From: Dialister pneumosintes
GTDB taxonomy: Bacteria; Bacillota; Negativicutes; Veillonellales; Dialisteraceae
NCBI RefSeq assembly: GCF_001717505.1
Contig: NZ_CP017037.1
Coordinates: 156,001-220,000 of the forward strand
Length of the DNA stretch: 64,000 bases
Direction of reading: 5' to 3'
Part shown: positions 30,340 through 40,003 of the stretch, piece after piece
Layout: every line of letters starts with the position of its first letter
How positions within the stretch are numbered: position 1 is the stretch's first letter
Position numbers and translations under genes: made by a program
The notes under the pieces: model-generated
What the model saw: the letters and a program-made list of their open reading frames with translations, nothing else
Databases searched by the model: none
What the model was told of the DNA's origin: nothing

Positions 30340-31668
30340 ATGAATGTAAAGGTAGAGAATTTGGATCAGCATAAAGTAAAGGTAACTGTCGAAGTACCGG
30401 CTGATGACGTAGTGAAGGGCTTTAAACAAGCTGTTTCTCGTTTTGCAAATCAAGTCAAGTTAAAAGGTTTCCGCAAAGGTAAAGCACCACGTAAAGTGAT
30501 TGAAATGTATCTTGGAAAAGAAGCTATTGAAGGCGAAGCAAAAGAAATCGTATTCAATCGTGCATTGGATCAGGCACTTCGTGATGAAAAGTTAGTTCCT
30601 GTTACTCAACCGGAAGTAAATGCTGAATCTTTTGATGAACAAAACGGCTCTACATTTACCGCTACATTTATTAAACGTCCGGAAGTAAAATTAGGAGCGT
30701 ATACTGATTTGGAAGCTGTACGTACTAACCCCGTGATTACTGATGAGGATGTAATGGTACAGCTTAAGCAGACCGCACAAGCAAATGCTCGTTTAGAAGT
30801 AGCTAAGGATGCAGAACTTAAGAATGGTGATTTTGCTATTATTGACTTCAAGGGTACGGTAAATGGAGTTGCTTTTGAAGGGGGAGAAGGTAAAGCTTAT
30901 CCGTTGGAAATCGGTTCAGGAAGTTTTATTCCGGGGTTTGAAGACCAGCTTAAAGGGTATAAAGCCGGTGATGACGTAGTTGTTAAAGTTACATTCCCAA
31001 CAGAATACTTTGCAAAAGAATTAGCTGGTAAGGATGCAGAATTTGCTGTACATGTTTGTGATGTAAAACAGAAAGTACTTCCTGCTATTGATGATGATTT
31101 CGCAAAATCTATCAGCAAGCAAGAAACATTAAAAGACTTAATGGAAACGATGAAAGCGGAAATGCAGGGACGTGCAAGTTACCAAGCAAATCAGGCATAT
31201 CGTCAAGCTCTCGTAGATTTAGCTATTGCTAATGCAGAAGTGGATATTCCTCAAGAAATGATTGACCAGCGTTTGGATGATATGATTGGTGAAATTCGTC
31301 ATAATATTGAAGCACAGGGTCAGTCTTTTGATAGATATCTTAAGCAGTTAGATAAGACTGTAGATGACTTACGTAAAGATTATGCGGAAATGGCAGAAAA
31401 GAATGTTCGTGAAGGTCTTGTTCTTAATGCTATTGCGGATAAGGAAGAAATTCATCCGACTGAACAGGATATTAACATGGAAGTCTTTACTATGGCACAG
31501 CAGTTCAATGCAAATCCTCGTGAAGTAGTAAAGATTATTCAACAAGAAAATAGAGTGGGACTTCTCATTGATTCTGTTACCAGAAGAAAGGCAGCCTCTT
31601 TCTTAGTAGAAAAAGCTAAGAAAGAAGAGCCGAAAGTAGAAGAAAAAACGGTAGAAGAAAAGAAATAA
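30340..31668 (+). CDS. tig: Trigger factor
   Basis: Ribosome-bound chaperone and peptidyl-prolyl isomerase. 442 aa: an N-terminal ribosome-binding domain with the docking motif FRKGKAPRK, a central FKBP domain (GDFAIIDFKGTVNGVAFEGG, IPGFEDQLKGYKAGD) and a long helical C-terminal chaperone domain, ending in a Lys/Glu-rich tail. It opens a proteostasis cluster with clpP, clpX and lon, the arrangement common in Firmicutes and proteobacteria. Confidence 0.97.
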   Translation: MNVKVENLDQHKVKVTVEVPADDVVKGFKQAVSRFANQVKLKGFRKGKAPRKVIEMYLGKEAIEGEAKEIVFNRALDQALRDEKLVPVTQPEVNAESFDEQNGSTFTATFIKRPEVKLGAYTDLEAVRTNPVITDEDVMVQLKQTAQANARLEVAKDAELKNGDFAIIDFKGTVNGVAFEGGEGKAYPLEIGSGSFIPGFEDQLKGYKAGDDVVVKVTFPTEYFAKELAGKDAEFAVHVCDVKQKVLPAIDDDFAKSISKQETLKDLMETMKAEMQGRASYQANQAYRQALVDLAIANAEVDIPQEMIDQRLDDMIGEIRHNIEAQGQSFDRYLKQLDKTVDDLRKDYAEMAEKNVREGLVLNAIADKEEIHPTEQDINMEVFTMAQQFNANPREVVKIIQQENRVGLLIDSVTRRKAASFLVEKAKKEEPKVEEKTVEEKK

Positions 31669-31714
31669 TTTGAAATAAATGTATATAAGGATACTAAGCC
31701 TACAAGCTTGGTAA

Positions 31715-31748
31715 AGAGAGGTGGCGCACATAGGGTGCGTCCTTCTCT
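31715..31748 (+). other. Hairpin in the tig-clpP spacer
   Basis: AGAGAGG and CCTTCTCT pair with one bulge and enclose CGCAC/GTGCG. It is GC-rich against its surroundings, has no T tract, and lies 42 bases before clpP. It may protect or separate the tig and clpP messages, or form part of a clpP leader. Confidence 0.45.
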
Positions 31749-31790
31749 ATCTATAAAAGAAATATTCTTAATGAAAGAAAGGGTGGACAT

Positions 31791-32393
31791 ATGTCATATG
31801 TACCGATTGTTATAGAACAGACTGCACGCGGAGAAAAATCTTATGATATCTACTCTAGATTATTAAAGGATCGTATTGTATTTCTTGATGGAGAAATCAA
31901 TGATCAAGTAGCTAATATTGTTGTTGCACAGCTCCTTTTTTTAGAGGCGGAAAATCCGGATAAGGATATTCATTTATATATAAACAGTCCGGGAGGAGTG
32001 GTTACTGCCGGATTGGCTATTTATGATACTATGCAATATATAAAGCCGGATGTATCTACTATATGTATCGGCTCCTGTGCCAGTATGGCAGCAGTACTTC
32101 TTACTGCCGGTGCAAAAGGGAAACGATATGCATTACCGCATGCTAATGTTATGATTCATCAACCTCTTGGTGGAGTACGTGGTCAAGCTACTGATATTGA
32201 AATTCATGCGAAAGAAATTCTTCGATTACGTGAAGAACTCAATCACATATTGGCTTCTCATAGTGGACAATCTATTGGAACAATTCAAGAAGATACCGAA
32301 CGAGATAATTTTATGACTGCAAAAGCAGCTTTGGAGTATGGTCTTGTTGATAAAATTTTAAGTAGGAATGAATTAATAAATTCAGATAAGTAA
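31791..32393 (+). CDS. clpP: ATP-dependent Clp protease proteolytic subunit
   Basis: Serine peptidase forming the chamber of ClpXP. 200 aa, with catalytic S98 in GSCASMAA, H123 in MIHQPLGG and D172 in ERDNF. GAAAGGGTGG precedes the ATG. It is 11 bases before clpX, its unfoldase partner. Confidence 0.97.
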   Translation: MSYVPIVIEQTARGEKSYDIYSRLLKDRIVFLDGEINDQVANIVVAQLLFLEAENPDKDIHLYINSPGGVVTAGLAIYDTMQYIKPDVSTICIGSCASMAAVLLTAGAKGKRYALPHANVMIHQPLGGVRGQATDIEIHAKEILRLREELNHILASHSGQSIGTIQEDTERDNFMTAKAALEYGLVDKILSRNELINSDK

Positions 32394-32404
32394 GGAGGTT
32401 TTCT

Positions 32405-33652
32405 GTGAGCGATACTTTAAAAACAACCACTCCTGTATGTAGCTTTTGTGGAAGAACTGCAGAAGAAGTAGATCGCATTATTGCAGGACCTGATGTTTAT
32501 ATTTGTAATGAATGCATTGAAGTTTGTGAAAATATTTTAGTACAGGAAAGAAGACAAGCCAAGAAAAGAGATTTAAAAAAGTTCGATATTCCGGTTCCTA
32601 AAGAAATCAAAAAATATTTAGATGAATATGTTATAGGGCAGTTAGATGCCAAAATTGCATTAGCTGTAGCCGTATATAATCACTACAAGCGCATTATGGA
32701 TACGGAAGAAGATGCGGTTGAACTTCAGAAATCTAATATTATTATGTTAGGGCCTACCGGTAGTGGAAAAACTTTATTAGCACAAACTTTAGCGCGTTTT
32801 TTAGATGTGCCGTTTGCAATAGCAGATGCCACTAATTTGACAGAAGCGGGATATGTTGGAGAAGATGTTGAAAACATATTACTCCGATTAATTCAAGCTG
32901 CAGATTATGATATAGAAAAAGCAGAACGTGGAATTATTTATATTGATGAAATAGATAAGATTGCAAAAAAGTCCGAAAATCCGTCTATTACACGTGATGT
33001 ATCCGGAGAAGGTGTACAACAAGCTCTTCTTAAAATTTTAGAGGGGACGGAAGCAAGTGTTCCGCCTCAAGGTGGAAGAAAACATCCCAATCAAGAAATG
33101 ATTCATATTGATACCGGTAACATTCTGTTTATCTGTGGCGGTGCATTTGACGGCATGGAAAGAGTTATCGAAGATCGTATGACTAAAAGTACGATCGGAT
33201 TTGGTGCAGATATCAAAACTAAGGCGGATAAAGATAAGAAAAATTTATTACAGGAAATTGAACCGGAAGATTTGCTGAAGTTTGGATTAATTCCTGAATT
33301 TATAGGAAGGTTACCGGTTGTTGTAACTTTAGATAAATTAGATGAGTCCGCTTTAATTCAAGTGTTAACAGAGCCTAAAAATGCATTGATAAAGCAGTAT
33401 AAAAAGCTGTTAAAGTTAGATAAAGTAGAATTAGAGTTTGAGGAAGATGCCATTCAATCTATAGCACAGCAAGCTATCGAGAGAAATACAGGAGCTAGAG
33501 GGCTTCGCTCTATTATTGAAAAAATCATGCAAGGGGTCATGTATGAAATACCTAGCATGAAGAATGTAGATAAGTGCATTGTAACCAAAGATGTAGTTAC
33601 ACAACGAAAACAACCTGTACTTATTCATAAAGATATGTCTATAGAAAAATAG
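32405..33652 (+). CDS. clpX: ATP-dependent Clp protease ATP-binding subunit ClpX
   Basis: AAA+ unfoldase feeding ClpP. 415 aa; N-terminal zinc finger C12, C15, C34, C37; Walker A GPTGSGKT at 116-123; Walker [12 protein letters not shown]; the ClpP-binding IGF loop reads STIGFGAD. Starts with GTG, with AAGGAGG 6 bases upstream. Confidence 0.97.
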   Translation: MSDTLKTTTPVCSFCGRTAEEVDRIIAGPDVYICNECIEVCENILVQERRQAKKRDLKKFDIPVPKEIKKYLDEYVIGQLDAKIALAVAVYNHYKRIMDTEEDAVELQKSNIIMLGPTGSGKTLLAQTLARFLDVPFAIADATNLTEAGYVGEDVENILLRLIQAADYDIEKAERGIIYIDEIDKIAKKSENPSITRDVSGEGVQQALLKILEGTEASVPPQGGRKHPNQEMIHIDTGNILFICGGAFDGMERVIEDRMTKSTIGFGADIKTKADKDKKNLLQEIEPEDLLKFGLIPEFIGRLPVVVTLDKLDESALIQVLTEPKNALIKQYKKLLKLDKVELEFEEDAIQSIAQQAIERNTGARGLRSIIEKIMQGVMYEIPSMKNVDKCIVTKDVVTQRKQPVLIHKDMSIEK

Positions 33653-33677
33653 ATAGCAATAAAAACTCACTGTGTGT

Positions 33678-33713
33678 GCCAGAAGAGAATCCTTTGGAAG
33701 ATTCTCTTCTGGC
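33678..33713. terminator. Long hairpin between clpX and lon
   Basis: GCCAGAAGAGAATC and its exact complement form a 14-bp stem around a loop of 8 bases. No T tract follows, so intrinsic termination is uncertain; it may instead mark an mRNA 3' end or a processing site. Confidence 0.55.
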
Positions 33714-33778
33714 ATAATGTATTATTTCTACAGAAATAAACTTGACTATGATACAATAAGCACAATGGAGGATTAAAT

Positions 33779-36106
33779 ATGATTGATATAGAAAATAAAG
33801 AAACTGTAACACGTTCTATCGTTGCATTACGTGATATGGTTGTTTTTCCTAGAATTACCACAAATCTTGATATTGGTAGGGCGGATTCAGTAGCAAGTGT
33901 GCGCAGTGCTTCTTCCAATGATAGATATCTTATTATGGTTATGCAAAAAGATCCTAATGTAGAAGAACCTAATGAATCTGATTTACATACGGTAGGAACT
34001 TTAGTGAAAATAGAGCAAATGCTACAGCTTCCCGGCGGGATTATTCGAGTTCTTGTCAAAGGAATATCTAGAGTAAAGGTAATGGCAGTTACCAGAAACA
34101 ATAGCCATTTAATCGGAACTTACAGTCCTTTAGATGTAGAAAGCGAAAAACCTATTGAAGAAGAAGCTTACCGAAGAACTATTATGCGTAGGTTTTTTGA
34201 TTTGCTTCATGAAACTAAACAAGGACTTCCGGATAATATTGTTTCTGAAATTAGAAGTATTACCGATCCGGGGCATTTAGCGGACTTTGTTGCGTCACAA
34301 ATTCCTATTCGTGCAGAAAAGAAGCAATTTGTATTAGAAACTACTTCTATTTCTGAACGTATGAAGATGGTATCTGCTTATCTTAATGATGAGATTGAAA
34401 TTGGAGAAATTGAAGCACAAATTAATGGTAAAGTACGTGCTAATATGGAAAAAGATCAGCGAGATTACTTCTTACGTCAAAAAATTAAAACCATTCATGA
34501 TCAGTTGGGTGATCGTATATCCGAAGAGGAAGAAGCACAAGAATATAGACAAAAATTAGAAACAAGCGGTATTCCTGAAGAATATAAGAAAAAAGTGAAT
34601 AAGGAAATTTCACGTTTGGAAACTATGCCGTCTATGATGGCAGAAACTGCTATTATTCGAAATTATTTAGACTGGATTTTTGACATTCCTTGGAAAAATG
34701 AAAGTAAGGATAATCTGGACTTGGTTCGGGCAAAATTACTTTTGGATGAAGACCATTATGGATTAGAAAAAATAAAAGAAAGAATTCTAGAGTATTTAGC
34801 TGTACGCATTTTAGCACCGGAAGCCAAAGGTCCTATTTTGTGTTTTGTAGGACCACCAGGAGTTGGTAAAACCAGTTTGGCACATTCTATTGCCCGTTCT
34901 TTAGGACGTAAATTTGCACGTATTTCTTTAGGCGGAGTTCATGATGAGGCAGAAATCCGAGGGCATCGACGAACATATATCGGAGCTATGCCTGGGCGTT
35001 TTATAGAAGCTATGGAACAAGCAAAAACTGTCAATCCATTGCTACTGTTGGATGAAATTGATAAAGTAAGTTCTGATTTTAGAGGAGATCCGGCTTCTGC
35101 ACTTTTAGAAGCATTGGATCCGGAACAGAATAAATCTTTCCACGATAATTTTATTGATATTCCTTATGATTTATCTAAAGTGTTTTTTATCGCAACCGCT
35201 AATACTTTATCTACGATTCCTTCCGCTTTATTGGATCGTATGGAAGTCATTTCATTATCCGGTTATACCGAAAATGAAAAAATGGAAATTGCAAAAAAAT
35301 ATTTAGTGCCGCGCCAGAGAACACAAAATGGATTAACAGCTAAGCAGATTCGCTTTACTGATGCGTTACTTCGTAAAATCATTCGTTTCTATACGAGAGA
35401 AGCAGGTGTAAGAGAGTTAGAACGTACTATTGGTACTTTATGTCGTAAAGTCGGCAAGAAAATTGTAATGAAAGATGATACCATGCCTTCGTTATCAGCC
35501 AAAACTCTTGACACTTATCTTGGTCCTGTGAAATTCATGCCGATGGCAGAGGAACATCCAGCTGCAGTAGGTCGAGTGAATGGTTTGGCATGGACACAGG
35601 CAGGTGGTGAAGTACTTGATACAGAAGCGATTGCCATTGCAGGGAAAGGAAGACTTACTTTAACCGGTCGACTTGGAGATGTAATGAAAGAATCTGCATC
35701 TACGGCTTATACATATGTAAAGAGTCGTGCAGAAGATCTTCAATTAAAAAATGATTTTTGGGAAAAATTAGATCTTCACATTCATTTTCCGGAGGGGGCA
35801 GTTCCTAAAGACGGACCATCGGCAGGGGTGACTATTGTAACAGCTATTGCTTCTGCTGTGACTGGGAGAAAAGTTCGTAGTGATACCGCAATGACCGGTG
35901 AAATTAATTTGTTGGGCGAAGTGCTTCCGATTGGTGGAGTAAAAGAAAAAGTATTAGCTGCTGATCAATTGGGGATTAAACAAGTACTTTTACCGGAAAA
36001 AAACAAAAAAGATGTGGAAGAAATTCCGGAAGATGTGCGTGACAGAATGCATATTGTATTTGTTAAGCATGCAGATGAAGTACTTAAACATGCGCTGATG
36101 AAATAA
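33779..36106 (+). CDS. lon: ATP-dependent protease Lon
   Basis: Cytosolic AAA+ protease for damaged and regulatory proteins. 775 aa: N-terminal LAN substrate domain, AAA+ domain with Walker A GPPGVGKT at 358-365 and Walker B LLLLDEID, and C-terminal serine protease domain with catalytic S681 in PKDGPSAGV and the partner Lys about 43 residues later. GGAGG precedes the ATG. A terminator separates it from engB. Confidence 0.97.
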   Translation: MIDIENKETVTRSIVALRDMVVFPRITTNLDIGRADSVASVRSASSNDRYLIMVMQKDPNVEEPNESDLHTVGTLVKIEQMLQLPGGIIRVLVKGISRVKVMAVTRNNSHLIGTYSPLDVESEKPIEEEAYRRTIMRRFFDLLHETKQGLPDNIVSEIRSITDPGHLADFVASQIPIRAEKKQFVLETTSISERMKMVSAYLNDEIEIGEIEAQINGKVRANMEKDQRDYFLRQKIKTIHDQLGDRISEEEEAQEYRQKLETSGIPEEYKKKVNKEISRLETMPSMMAETAIIRNYLDWIFDIPWKNESKDNLDLVRAKLLLDEDHYGLEKIKERILEYLAVRILAPEAKGPILCFVGPPGVGKTSLAHSIARSLGRKFARISLGGVHDEAEIRGHRRTYIGAMPGRFIEAMEQAKTVNPLLLLDEIDKVSSDFRGDPASALLEALDPEQNKSFHDNFIDIPYDLSKVFFIATANTLSTIPSALLDRMEVISLSGYTENEKMEIAKKYLVPRQRTQNGLTAKQIRFTDALLRKIIRFYTREAGVRELERTIGTLCRKVGKKIVMKDDTMPSLSAKTLDTYLGPVKFMPMAEEHPAAVGRVNGLAWTQAGGEVLDTEAIAIAGKGRLTLTGRLGDVMKESASTAYTYVKSRAEDLQLKNDFWEKLDLHIHFPEGAVPKDGPSAGVTIVTAIASAVTGRKVRSDTAMTGEINLLGEVLPIGGVKEKVLAADQLGIKQVLLPEKNKKDVEEIPEDVRDRMHIVFVKHADEVLKHALMK

Positions 36107-36136
36107 AGGATTGCAGGGAAACCTGCTTCCTTTTTT
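36105..36136 (+). terminator. Terminator after lon
   Basis: GCAGG-GAAA-CCTGC with outer AAAGG/CCTTT pairs is followed by T6, starting at the lon stop codon. Confidence 0.85.
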
Positions 36137-36168
36137 ACGTATTTTCACGATGCCTATAGGAGGTTTAC

Positions 36169-36810
36169 ATGGCTGAGATAAAAGAAATAAGCAAATTTCA
36201 TATTTTTTCAGCAACTTATCAAGGGTCAACTGTTCGTTGGGATACTTTTTCTGTTCAAGATAAATTGGAAATTGCATTTATCGGGAGATCTAATGTAGGG
36301 AAATCTTCTTTGATTAACTCGCTTTGTGGCAATAGAAAATTAGCTCGTGTCAGTAGAGAGCCGGGTAAAACACGTACGATTAATTTTTATGATGTACAAT
36401 CACGTAGACAAGTAGATGGCGTGGAAGAACGACAACGATGGCATTTAGTAGATTTACCCGGATATGGTTTTGCTAAAACTAATAATAAAAATACGGCAGA
36501 TTGGTCTACTTTTATTGCGGAATATATAAAAAAGTCTCCGCAGCTTGCACTTTTATGCTTGTTAGTAGATGCAAGACATCCCGGACTTGCTATTGATAGA
36601 GAGGCTTATGCATGGCTTTGTGGTTTGCATATACCGCTTCAAATTATAGCAACTAAAGGTGACAAACTAAATGCTGGAGAGAAGAATAAAAATAAACGTG
36701 AAATAGCAAATTTATTTCCTACCAATCATTCTCCAATTCTATATTCCTCGTTAAAAGGATATGGAAAGGCAGAATTATTGAGTTTATTAGAAAATATAAT
36801 TTGTCGATAA
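36169..36810 (+). CDS. engB: Ribosome biogenesis GTP-binding protein EngB/YsxC
   Basis: TrmE-Era-type GTPase needed for 50S assembly. 213 aa; G1 GRSNVGKS at 39-46, G2 PGKTRTINFY, G3 DLPGYGFA and G4 TKGDK. TAGGAGG precedes the ATG. The position directly after lon is the usual one. Confidence 0.96.
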   Translation: MAEIKEISKFHIFSATYQGSTVRWDTFSVQDKLEIAFIGRSNVGKSSLINSLCGNRKLARVSREPGKTRTINFYDVQSRRQVDGVEERQRWHLVDLPGYGFAKTNNKNTADWSTFIAEYIKKSPQLALLCLLVDARHPGLAIDREAYAWLCGLHIPLQIIATKGDKLNAGEKNKNKREIANLFPTNHSPILYSSLKGYGKAELLSLLENIICR

Positions 36811-36830
36811 TAGGAGATATCTATTTTAGT

Positions 36831-36876
36831 TATAAATCAAAAAGACAGTGAGTGTTCACTGTCTTTTTGATTTATA
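36831..36876. terminator. Bidirectional terminator, engB/metQ
   Basis: Two perfectly complementary 21-base arms (36831-36851 and 36856-36876) enclose GTGT. A and T runs inside the arms allow termination on both strands. Confidence 0.92.
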
Positions 36877-36885
36877 ATACATTTA

Positions 36886-37713
36886 TTATTTAGTTGAAAA
36901 TGCAGGGATGATACTACCCTTGTACTTTTGTTCGATAAATGTTTTTGCTTCTTCACTTGTTAATGCTTTAATGAGTTTTTGAAGTTCAGGTCTATTTTCA
37001 TTTCCGCTACGAACTGCAATAATATTTGCATAAGGAGAATCTGTTCCTTCTGTTAGAATGGCTTTGTTAGGATCTAACTTAGCATCTAATGCGAAATTCA
37101 TGTTAATAATTGCTAAATCGGTATCTTGTAAAGTACGAGGCAATTGCGGAGCTTCTAGTTCTGTAAATTTAAAGTGATGTGGATTTTCAATAATATCCTG
37201 TGGTGTAGCGGTTAAGGAGGCTGCATCACGAAGTTTGATTAAACCTGCAGATTGCAATAGTAATAAGGCACGTCCTTCATTAGTGGGATCGTTAGGAACT
37301 GCAATAGTTGCACCGTCTTGTAATTCTTGAATAGATTTTACTTTATCCGAGTAAGCGGACATCGGTTCAATATGTACGCCACCTAATGAAACAAGTTGCA
37401 ATCCTCTCGTTTCGCAAAACTCTTTTAGATAGGGTTCGTGTTGGAAAAAGTTGGCATCCAGACTGCCATCGCTCAATGCCAGGTTAGGTTGTACATAATC
37501 ATTAAATTCAACAATTTCTAAATTTACCCCTTCTTTAGCTAATTGGTCTTTCACTGCATTTAATATTTCCGTATGGGGAGAAGGGGAAGCTCCTACTTTA
37601 ATAGTGGATGCTGTTTGAGAACTTACATTTTTTTCTGTTCCGCAAGCGGTAAGAACTCCTGCAGTAAGAATGCCTGCACAAATAATTGCGAATGCTTTTA
37701 TACTTGTTTTCAT
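36886..37713 (-). CDS. metQ: MetQ/NlpA family methionine-binding lipoprotein
   Basis: Substrate-binding lipoprotein of a D/L-methionine ABC importer. 275 aa; signal peptide with lipobox LTAC (Cys24), then VGASPSPHTEILNAVKDQL and the NlpA-family core LALSDGSLDANFFQHEPYL. AAGGAGG precedes the ATG. Neither metN (ATPase) nor metI (permease) is adjacent, so it is an orphan binding protein, which must use an ABC module elsewhere. I found no SAM riboswitch or methionine T-box in its leader. Confidence 0.92.
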   Translation of the reverse strand: MKTSIKAFAIICAGILTAGVLTACGTEKNVSSQTASTIKVGASPSPHTEILNAVKDQLAKEGVNLEIVEFNDYVQPNLALSDGSLDANFFQHEPYLKEFCETRGLQLVSLGGVHIEPMSAYSDKVKSIQELQDGATIAVPNDPTNEGRALLLLQSAGLIKLRDAASLTATPQDIIENPHHFKFTELEAPQLPRTLQDTDLAIINMNFALDAKLDPNKAILTEGTDSPYANIIAVRSGNENRPELQKLIKALTSEEAKTFIEQKYKGSIIPAFSTK

Positions 37714-37990
37714 AATATATAGTTCCTCCTTAATAATTAGTGAATGCTATTTAGTATGTGAATAGAATATCAAACTTTTAGTTATTTTAAAAATACAGGT
37801 TTAATATAACTTGATATAGCTTAAATGAATACCTGCTCTTGAAAATTAAAAAATTCTCATCTTTTTTAAAACAACTAAATAACAAACACATCATATCTAG
37901 ACGGTTACTTAATATTATAGTATGATAATCTCAGGTGATGCTATCAATCCGACTAATTGCCAAATAAAGGCGAATACATTTTAATCATTT

Positions 37991-38043
37991 TTTAAACACC
38001 TCTTTTCCTTTTACTATTTTGTAAAGGAGAAGAGGTGTTTAAA
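37991..38043. repeat. 23-bp inverted repeat, not a typical terminator
   Basis: The arms 37991-38014 and 38021-38043 pair over about 23 bp with one bulge and one G-U, around the loop TATTTT; both contain AAACACCTCTT or its complement. The T run lies before the hairpin on the plus strand and no T run follows it on either strand, so it does not look like an intrinsic terminator. Confidence 0.75.
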
Positions 38044-38266
38044 TATGGCAGTTATAATCAAGTGTACGAATGTTATTAATAAAATATAAGATAAATAAAA
38101 ATCTTGTAATTGAAGGTAAAACACAAACAGAATTAGCTAACCAAACTAAGCGTAAGTTTTAAATTTTTAAAAGAAAGATTCAGTTGGAATCCATAGAATA
38201 ACGGGATTTATCTATGTAACCTATATGTGATAACCTTTTGATATGTATAAAATTAATTTATCAACA

Positions 38267-38302
38267 ATAGGTATTTCTATAGGTATTTCTATAGGTTATT
38301 CT
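38267..38302. repeat. Tandem 12-bp repeat, three units
   Basis: ATAGGTATTTCT occurs twice without a gap and is followed by ATAGGTTATTCT, which differs at two positions. Confidence 0.85.
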
Positions 38303-38545
38303 GTTATGATTTTTTAGTATTTCATGTCATCTCACTATATAAAAAATAGTATATATTTTTAGTTTATGCATGTATTATATGGTACGAATAGAAGAGAAGC
38401 ATTGATATAATTAAATTCATCTGAATATCTTCCTCTTGTAGATATTGTTATCTATAAGAATGTAGTGTAGAGTATGGTATTTAAAAGATTAAATTTTAAA
38501 TATATCAAACGGCTGCATGTATTTATAAGCATAGATACTTTATTG

Positions 38546-38554
38546 TGATATAAT
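38546..38554 (+). promoter_or_regulatory. Extended -10 promoter for the O-antigen-ligase-like gene
   Basis: TGATATAAT, a perfect extended -10 box, 46 bases before the start codon; no good -35 box. Confidence 0.55.
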
Positions 38555-38600
38555 AAAGTAATAAAAAGCAGAAAATAGCTTACTGATAGAAGGAGTATAT

Positions 38601-39869
38601 ATGCAAAATCAAAAGGGAATAATTTCCCTGTGCTCTAGAGAAAATATAGGTAAACTTCTTTATGTGACAGTTTTTTTATTGCCTTTAACAACATGGTTTT
38701 ATATACCGTTAGTGATAGCTTTTTTGATGTCTATATATCGTATGTATGCTGTAAGGCAAGTGGAGTGGAAAGCAGGATCGCTTTGTGAAGTAGGTGCTGC
38801 TTTTTTAATATGCTCATTTTGCTCAGTTATTAATTCTTTAGATAAAATATTTAGCATATTTAATTGGTTTTTTTTACCTTGTATGTATGCCATATTATAT
38901 ATGCTTATTGTTTCTTATTTGGATACTATAAAAAAGAAAAAAAAGTTACTTTTGTGTTTTTTAGGAGCGGCAGCTACTGTAGCGGGATATGGGATATGGC
39001 AATATATTCATATTGACTATATGATTGCTCATGTGATAAATCAGGAATGGGTAGATACTAAAGAATTTCCTCACTTGTATCGCAGAATGTATTCGACACT
39101 GGAGAATCCCAATCTTTGTGCAACCTACTTTTTAATTGTGATTAGTTATGTAGGAGCGTTCTTTTTGTTTGAAAAAGAAATAAAAAATAAAGTTATTTTA
39201 ATGGGAATAGGTAGTGTAGCTACTCTTTGTTTAGCACTTACTTATTCTAGAGGAGCTTGGATTAGTCTATTATTTATTTTATTTATCTATGCATCTATAT
39301 ATGATAAGAAAATCTTTACTCTTTTTACATTGGTTCCTTTTATACTTTATTTTTATGAAGGACAAGTTGTTTTAAGATTTTTATCATTGTTTTCCACTCA
39401 CGATACTTCTGTTGGTATGCGGTTTACTTTGTGGGCGAATACATTGGATATAATTAAAGATTTTCCTTTATTGGGCTGTGGTTGGGGAACTTTTTATTTA
39501 ACATATCCTATGTATGATTCTTTAGTTAAAGACGCGGGAATACTTATATATCATGCACATAATATGTATCTTTCGATGATTGCAACTATTGGATTTTTAG
39601 GTGCTTTTTCTTATTTTTTTATACTATTTGGACATGCGTGGTATGCGTGGAGATTGTATTCAACAGTAACGAATTCTTTTTATAAAGCGATGGGATTAGG
39701 TACTTTAGCTGCGGTAGCGGCTATTAGTGTAAATGGAATAGGAGATTACACCTTATTCAGTGTTTCTATCTCTATGTGTTATTGGTCTATGATGGCTTTA
39801 TTTATGAGTTGTTACGTAGATATAAGTCATTCTACAGAACCGAAAGAACAAGATTCTATGCGTCAGTAA
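38601..39869 (+). CDS. O-antigen ligase family (Wzy_C) membrane protein
   Basis: A 422-aa polytopic membrane protein with about ten or eleven hydrophobic segments. It has the Wzy_C-type region: GCGWGTFYLTYPMYDS, a periplasmic loop, then YHAHNMYLSMIATIGFLG, where the HAHN motif matches the conserved His of O-antigen ligases. Members attach or polymerise surface glycans in diderm bacteria. No glycosyltransferase genes are adjacent, so its donor is unknown. AAGGAG lies about 6 bases before the ATG. Confidence 0.8.
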   Translation: MQNQKGIISLCSRENIGKLLYVTVFLLPLTTWFYIPLVIAFLMSIYRMYAVRQVEWKAGSLCEVGAAFLICSFCSVINSLDKIFSIFNWFFLPCMYAILYMLIVSYLDTIKKKKKLLLCFLGAAATVAGYGIWQYIHIDYMIAHVINQEWVDTKEFPHLYRRMYSTLENPNLCATYFLIVISYVGAFFLFEKEIKNKVILMGIGSVATLCLALTYSRGAWISLLFILFIYASIYDKKIFTLFTLVPFILYFYEGQVVLRFLSLFSTHDTSVGMRFTLWANTLDIIKDFPLLGCGWGTFYLTYPMYDSLVKDAGILIYHAHNMYLSMIATIGFLGAFSYFFILFGHAWYAWRLYSTVTNSFYKAMGLGTLAAVAAISVNGIGDYTLFSVSISMCYWSMMALFMSCYVDISHSTEPKEQDSMRQ

Positions 39870-39907
39870 ATTCCAATTAGCACAAGGTGTTAATACGTGG
39901 TGAAATA

Positions 39908-39916
39908 TGCTATAAT
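39908..39916 (+). promoter_or_regulatory. Extended -10 promoter of the mmd operon
   Basis: TGCTATAAT, a perfect extended -10 box, 87 bases before mmdA; no clear -35 box. Confidence 0.6.
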
Positions 39917-40003
39917 AAATGCCGATATATAGAGAATTTATATTTAAAATTTATAGAAAAATTTATGTAATCATAGTAAAGAAACCAATTTGGGAGGTAT
40001 ATA

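Larger units (their letters stand above)
37720..38545. other. Long gene-free AT-rich region with repeats
   Basis: This is the largest gap in the window. It holds an inverted repeat at 37991-38043, a 12-bp tandem repeat at 38267-38302 and the inverted pair AGAATAAC/GTTATTCT (near 38198 and 38295). No reading frame is convincing; one 30-codon frame at 38070-38162 might be a gene remnant. It separates metQ, read leftward, from the O-antigen-ligase-like gene, read rightward. Confidence 0.55.

Noticed and set aside
33742..33758. A promoter for lon from TTGACT and TACAAT
   Set aside because: The two boxes are only 5 bases apart, too close for a -35/-10 pair.
37930..37990. Possible riboswitch upstream of metQ, suggested by AGGTGATGCTATCAATCC
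   Set aside because: It does not match SAM, T-box, fluoride, FMN or other riboswitch consensus that I could check by eye on either strand.
38070..38162. A 30-codon frame (MLLIKYKINKNLVIEGKTQT and on) that resembles the start of a Cro/CI-type HTH protein
   Set aside because: It is very short, has no ribosome binding site, and stops before a full HTH; at best it is a remnant. I do not list it as a gene.
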